Assembly: GCA_937950415.1 (NCBI GenBank)
Contig: CALFDL010000013.1
Location: 1-5,150 of the forward strand
DNA length: 5,150 nucleotides
Source: an uncultured Collinsella sp.
Lineage (GTDB): Bacteria; Actinomycetota; Coriobacteriia; Coriobacteriales; Coriobacteriaceae
Direction of reading: 5' to 3'
Below the pieces are notes generated by a model. That model was not told the origin of the DNA. It searched no databases and saw nothing but the letters and a program-made list of their open reading frames with translations. The translations under genes were made by a program, and so were the position numbers. How positions within the stretch are numbered: position 1 is the first letter of the stretch; every line of letters starts with the position of its first letter. Below are positions 5,080 through 5,150 of this stretch, piece after piece.

Positions 5080-5150
5080 CTAGAGCACCTCCGTGTAGCT
5101 GCCAAAGTAGGTGAAGCTCTCACATACGTCGTCGATCGAGTCGAGCAAGT
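5080..5150 (-). CDS. pheA: Probable prephenate dehydratase, C-terminal end of ACT domain (5' end outside window)
   Basis: An open frame enters from the right edge and ends with TAG at 5082-5080. The visible 22 residues end in ESFTYFGSYTEVL. This resembles the last strand of the regulatory ACT domain of prephenate dehydratases (P-proteins), which commonly end in forms like F-x-F-L-G-S/N-Y-x-E. That enzyme turns prephenate into phenylpyruvate for phenylalanine synthesis, with the ACT domain binding phenylalanine for feedback control. The position directly before aroE-aroK supports an aromatic amino-acid gene. The fragment is too short for certainty; another ACT-domain or aromatic-pathway protein is possible. 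Only the last 22 codons and stop are present. Confidence 0.55.
   Translation of the reverse strand, partial: LLDSIDDVCESFTYFGSYTEVL
5086..5092 (-). promoter_or_regulatory. Ribosome binding site for aroE-aroK inside the upstream gene
   Basis: Minus-strand GGAGGTG at 5092-5086 lies six bases before the ATG at 5079 and wholly within the last codons of the upstream coding sequence. With the stop and start codons directly abutting (TAGATG), this arrangement favours translational coupling. Confidence 0.75.

Noticed and set aside
1..5150. CRISPR array, insertion sequence or toxin-antitoxin pair
   Set aside because: No spaced direct repeats, no transposase frame with terminal repeats and no small paired genes were found; the inverted repeats present are single hairpins.

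Overview
The window looks like chromosomal DNA of a moderately high-GC Gram-positive, most plausibly a member of the Coriobacteriia such as Collinsella. This is inference, from the mixed GC content, the AGGAGG-type ribosome binding sites, and a fused shikimate dehydrogenase/shikimate kinase gene lying next to a type II dehydroquinase. No marker gene fixes the species. Nothing in the window requires a new kind of system; every long open frame that behaves like a gene belongs to a recognisable family.

Left part (1-1839), cell-surface glycan export. The first 17 codons of a family 2 glycosyltransferase run off the left edge on the minus strand. A 161-base divergent promoter region separates it from two plus-strand genes: an ABC-2 polysaccharide-export permease (Wzm/TagG type) and its ATPase partner (Wzt/TagH type). 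The two exporter genes are 12 bases apart, and the second ribosome binding site overlaps the first stop codon, so they form one operon.

Middle (1840-2123). A tRNA-Arg(TCT) gene with encoded CCA follows, with its own -10 box touching the ATPase stop codon and a strong intrinsic terminator behind it. A second long hairpin, better paired as minus-strand RNA, closes the convergent gene glf.

Right part (2124-5150), all on the minus strand. In transcription order there is the 3' end of a probable prephenate dehydratase gene, an aroE-aroK fusion that starts on the base after its stop, aroQ, and glf (UDP-galactopyranose mutase). The aro genes encode three shikimate-pathway activities: AroQ (dehydroquinate to dehydroshikimate), AroE (to shikimate) and AroK (to shikimate-3-phosphate). 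The upstream fragment would draw on the chorismate end product for phenylalanine. Inverted repeats lie directly behind the stop codons of aroE-aroK and aroQ.

Functional link. Glf makes UDP-galactofuranose, a precursor for galactofuranose-containing surface polymers. Together with the glycosyltransferase and the ABC exporter this suggests one envelope-polysaccharide locus spanning the tRNA, although glf is transcribed towards the exporter genes and its base composition differs clearly from theirs.
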